Below are positions 62,177-64,000 of a stretch of 64,000 bases of DNA, piece by piece. Made by a program: the position numbers and the translations under genes. Within the stretch, counting starts at the first letter, position 1; each line of letters begins with the position of its first letter. The notes under the pieces are model-generated. The model did no database searches. It saw only the letters and a program-made list of their open reading frames with translations, and was not told the DNA's origin. Location of the stretch: assembly GCA_028278025.1 (NCBI GenBank), contig JANQFE010000138.1:25323-89322 (forward strand). Reading direction: 5' to 3'. This stretch comes from Thermodesulfobacteriota bacterium (GTDB lineage Bacteria; Desulfobacterota; WTBG01; CAIYCZ01; CAIRTM01).

Positions 62177-63442
62177 ATGAAAAACACCGGACAGCTTTCT
62201 TTTACAAAAAAAATTGGATTTGCCGTTCTGGGCCTGTATTCAGTGGCGATTTTTTGTTATGGTATTTACGGCGCGCTCCGAAGCTCTTCCGACCAACAGA
62301 CGTTTTATTACACCACAAAACTGCTTTTGGAAAAAAAAGATGCCTATAAAATAGGGTGTGATTTCATAAAGACAGTGCCTGATGATATCTGTTATGTTTA
62401 TTATGACGGCATCAAGGAGGCCGGCGGCTATGGACTGTATCCCCCTTCTACCCACATGCTGTTTATACCATTTTCCGGTTTTGCGCTATCTCCTCTGGCT
62501 GCCAAATTTTCATGGTTTTTCTGGAACCTGATTTTTATTGCCATCATTTATTTTGTAATTTTAAAAAAATACTTACGTGAAACACCCGCTATATCTAAAT
62601 ACCTTCTCTTGTGCCTTATCATCGGGGCATCTGCAACCAAGACAAATTTAAGCCTTGGTCAGACAGCGCTTTTCAGTTGTGCAGCTTTTCTGCTTACACT
62701 ATATCTCAAAGACAAAAATAAGTGGCTGGCCGGCTGTGCTTTTGCGTTGGCAGTCTCAAAACCGTCTTTGATGGTTCTGTTTGCTCTCTACATGATACTT
62801 TTGAGGCAATATAGAATTTTCCTGATGGCCTTAGTAACACATCTGGTAATTACCTTAGCCGTAAGTGCCTGGATTGGAGTTTCACCTGTTGTGCTGATAA
62901 ACAACTACCTGCAAAAAGTTTCACTTTCCTTTGCCCATCCAGGCTCACTCCTTGTTTTACAAACTGCAGGGATATCAATAAAATCAATTTTGCATTTTAT
63001 CAACATTCCTGCTTCAGCTAAAACCATTATTATTGGCTTTATATATATAACAGCTGTTATATATATTTATATAAAAAGGAATCATGAAGAACTGCCGGTG
63101 GTAGGCCTGATCGCTTTCTTGACACTGTTAGTTGATTACCATCATCATTATGATTTTGCTGTATTGTTTGTAGCGTTTCCATTATTTTTAAAATTTCTTA
63201 CAGACGAACCAAAGCGCACATGGCCGTTCTTTTATTATTTGTTTCTTTTATATGCACCGAATTTTTCACGATTTAATTTGTTGGGGTTCGAAACTGGTGC
63301 GTTTTTTTCGAAGCATACGAACTATCTGTTCACATGGCAGATTTTTTACACAGCATGTTTTGTTCTATTACTATATCTGTATATAAAAGAGTTTCTGCAG
63401 GGGGCAGAAGGAGGTATGAAAATCACTACGGTTAGAAGGTGA
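62177..63442 (+). CDS. GT87-family polytopic mannosyltransferase-like protein
   Basis: A 421-residue membrane protein with about ten helices. An extracytoplasmic loop with SSSDQQTFYYTTKLLLEK and YGLYPPSTHMLFIPFSG is followed by TKTNLSLGQTALFSCAAF, the NxxxGQ motif of GT87 (DUF2029) enzymes such as mycobacterial phosphatidylinositol mannosyltransferases. LAVSKPSLMVLFALY matches the next family landmark. GT87 enzymes transfer mannose or related sugars from polyprenyl phosphate. The frame is open from a TTG at 62135 inside the previous gene, but ATG 62177 is more natural. It lies 20 bases after that gene and is likely co-transcribed. Confidence 0.82.
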   Translation: MKNTGQLSFTKKIGFAVLGLYSVAIFCYGIYGALRSSSDQQTFYYTTKLLLEKKDAYKIGCDFIKTVPDDICYVYYDGIKEAGGYGLYPPSTHMLFIPFSGFALSPLAAKFSWFFWNLIFIAIIYFVILKKYLRETPAISKYLLLCLIIGASATKTNLSLGQTALFSCAAFLLTLYLKDKNKWLAGCAFALAVSKPSLMVLFALYMILLRQYRIFLMALVTHLVITLAVSAWIGVSPVVLINNYLQKVSLSFAHPGSLLVLQTAGISIKSILHFINIPASAKTIIIGFIYITAVIYIYIKRNHEELPVVGLIAFLTLLVDYHHHYDFAVLFVAFPLFLKFLTDEPKRTWPFFYYLFLLYAPNFSRFNLLGFETGAFFSKHTNYLFTWQIFYTACFVLLLYLYIKEFLQGAEGGMKITTVRR

Positions 63443-63488
63443 ACGCGGATACTGCAATAAATGTGTAACTGAATGCTGACTGTCGGTC

Positions 63489-63930
63489 TTATAACCAGCA
63501 TTTAAACCATTTCAAAATACCCTGATCCCATGCGCCCCGGTGAGTAACCCCGGCACCTCTTGCTATTAATTCATCTTTATGTTCAAGATGCCATTGGTGT
63601 GAGGTAATAAGAGCATCCTCGTTTGAATAACGTGCTTTCCAGCCCAGGGTTTTTTCAATTTTAGCAGTGCTTACATATGAACCCTTGTCTGCTGTGCCGT
63701 AAACTGGTCCATTGACCGGCTGTCACGTACATCAACCTTCACCAACAAAGCACCCTCAGGGTATTCTCCCCCAGGAAACTCATCAATATCATTAAACGCC
63801 AGAAAATCAGGCACCGTATGCAGGCAGCTTCTGGGCAAAATGGTAACCTAAGAAACCGTCTCCGCCGGTTACCAGTATTCTTCTGCCTGCCAACGGTTTA
63901 GTAGTCGCCCTTGAAAAAAAGCCAACACGT
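63489..63930 (-). pseudogene. Decayed NAD-dependent epimerase/dehydratase gene
   Basis: On the minus strand, pieces of one extended-SDR gene can be read in different frames. Near 63840-63900 the N-terminus reads AGRRILVTGGDGFLGYHF, the NAD-binding motif, and then hits a stop. A middle piece near 63730-63810 reads DFLAFNDIDEFPGGEYPEGA and VKVDVRD. The C-terminus, 63489 to about 63715, reads GPVYGTADKGSYVSTAKIEK, then TLGWKARYSNEDALI, and ends KWFKCWL, typical of the tail of sugar 4-epimerases. Most of the central domain with the catalytic Tyr-Lys is gone, and no usual start codon remains. It is a pseudogene with an internal deletion and frameshifts. Confidence 0.75.
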
Positions 63931-64000
63931 TGAGATAACAGCTTTTATTGAGAAAAAGGCTGTGGCATAATCACCAGAAAAGGCAGTAATAACCTCAAGA

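Noticed and set aside
1..64000. tRNA, rRNA, CRISPR arrays and intact insertion sequences
   Set aside because: I scanned the intergenic stretches for T-loop sequences, regularly spaced direct repeats and transposase motifs and saw none. A tRNA search program would be decisive.

Overview
The window is an AT-rich bacterial chromosome segment from an organism with a Gram-negative style surface-sugar repertoire. It carries a complete set of enzymes for GDP-D-glycero-D-manno-heptose, many polytopic lipid-linked-sugar glycosyltransferases (GT-C type), two SGNH proteins and a large set of radical SAM enzymes, four of them with an N-terminal cobalamin-binding domain. selA, ispH, queC and a BtuR/CobO adenosyltransferase indicate selenocysteine use, the MEP isoprenoid route, queuosine synthesis and cobalamin use. 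The order coaE-rho-rpmE-prfA-prmC and the density of B12-radical SAM and GT-C genes would fit a candidate phylum such as Omnitrophota or a relative. That placement is inference; no rRNA or other decisive marker is present.

Layout. 1-5,650: end of a tatA gene, an unrecognised soluble protein, then leftward genes for a B12-radical SAM enzyme, a methyltransferase-GT2 fusion and a methyltransferase. 5,975-18,825: a mixed-strand island of GT-C enzymes, SGNH proteins, one B12-radical SAM enzyme, a methyltransferase and a frameshifted GT-C remnant. 19,341-21,790: a compact SxtJ / DUF5989 / carbamoyltransferase cassette. 21,969-27,241: another GT-C protein and two B12-radical SAM genes. 27,309-35,391: a tight eight-gene leftward operon (FAD-dependent mutase-like enzyme, GT2, methyltransferase, GT2, SDR epimerase, a three-domain HddC-GmhB-kinase fusion, HddA, GmhA) that should make and attach a GDP-heptose derived sugar.

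35,789-37,708 is a GT-C protein with a beta-rich tail. 37,906-54,634 is mostly housekeeping: lysC, queC, ispH, cobO, a coiled-coil secreted protein, a zinc-ribbon protein, a galE-like gene, selA, rluD, coaE, rho, rpmE, prfA, prmC, then a SPASM-like radical SAM protein convergent with a TRAM-less MiaB-like protein. 55,223-63,442 holds a membrane-anchored DUF1858 protein and five more polytopic glycosyltransferases. The window ends in a decayed epimerase gene.

The clearest non-gene signal is a family of about 116-186 bp hairpin elements (35,592; 40,060; 47,059; 47,935). They share terminal and core sequence, but the central stem arms differ between copies while staying complementary within each copy. 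One copy supplies the coaE stop codon. No tRNA, rRNA, CRISPR array, intact insertion sequence or recognisable riboswitch was seen.
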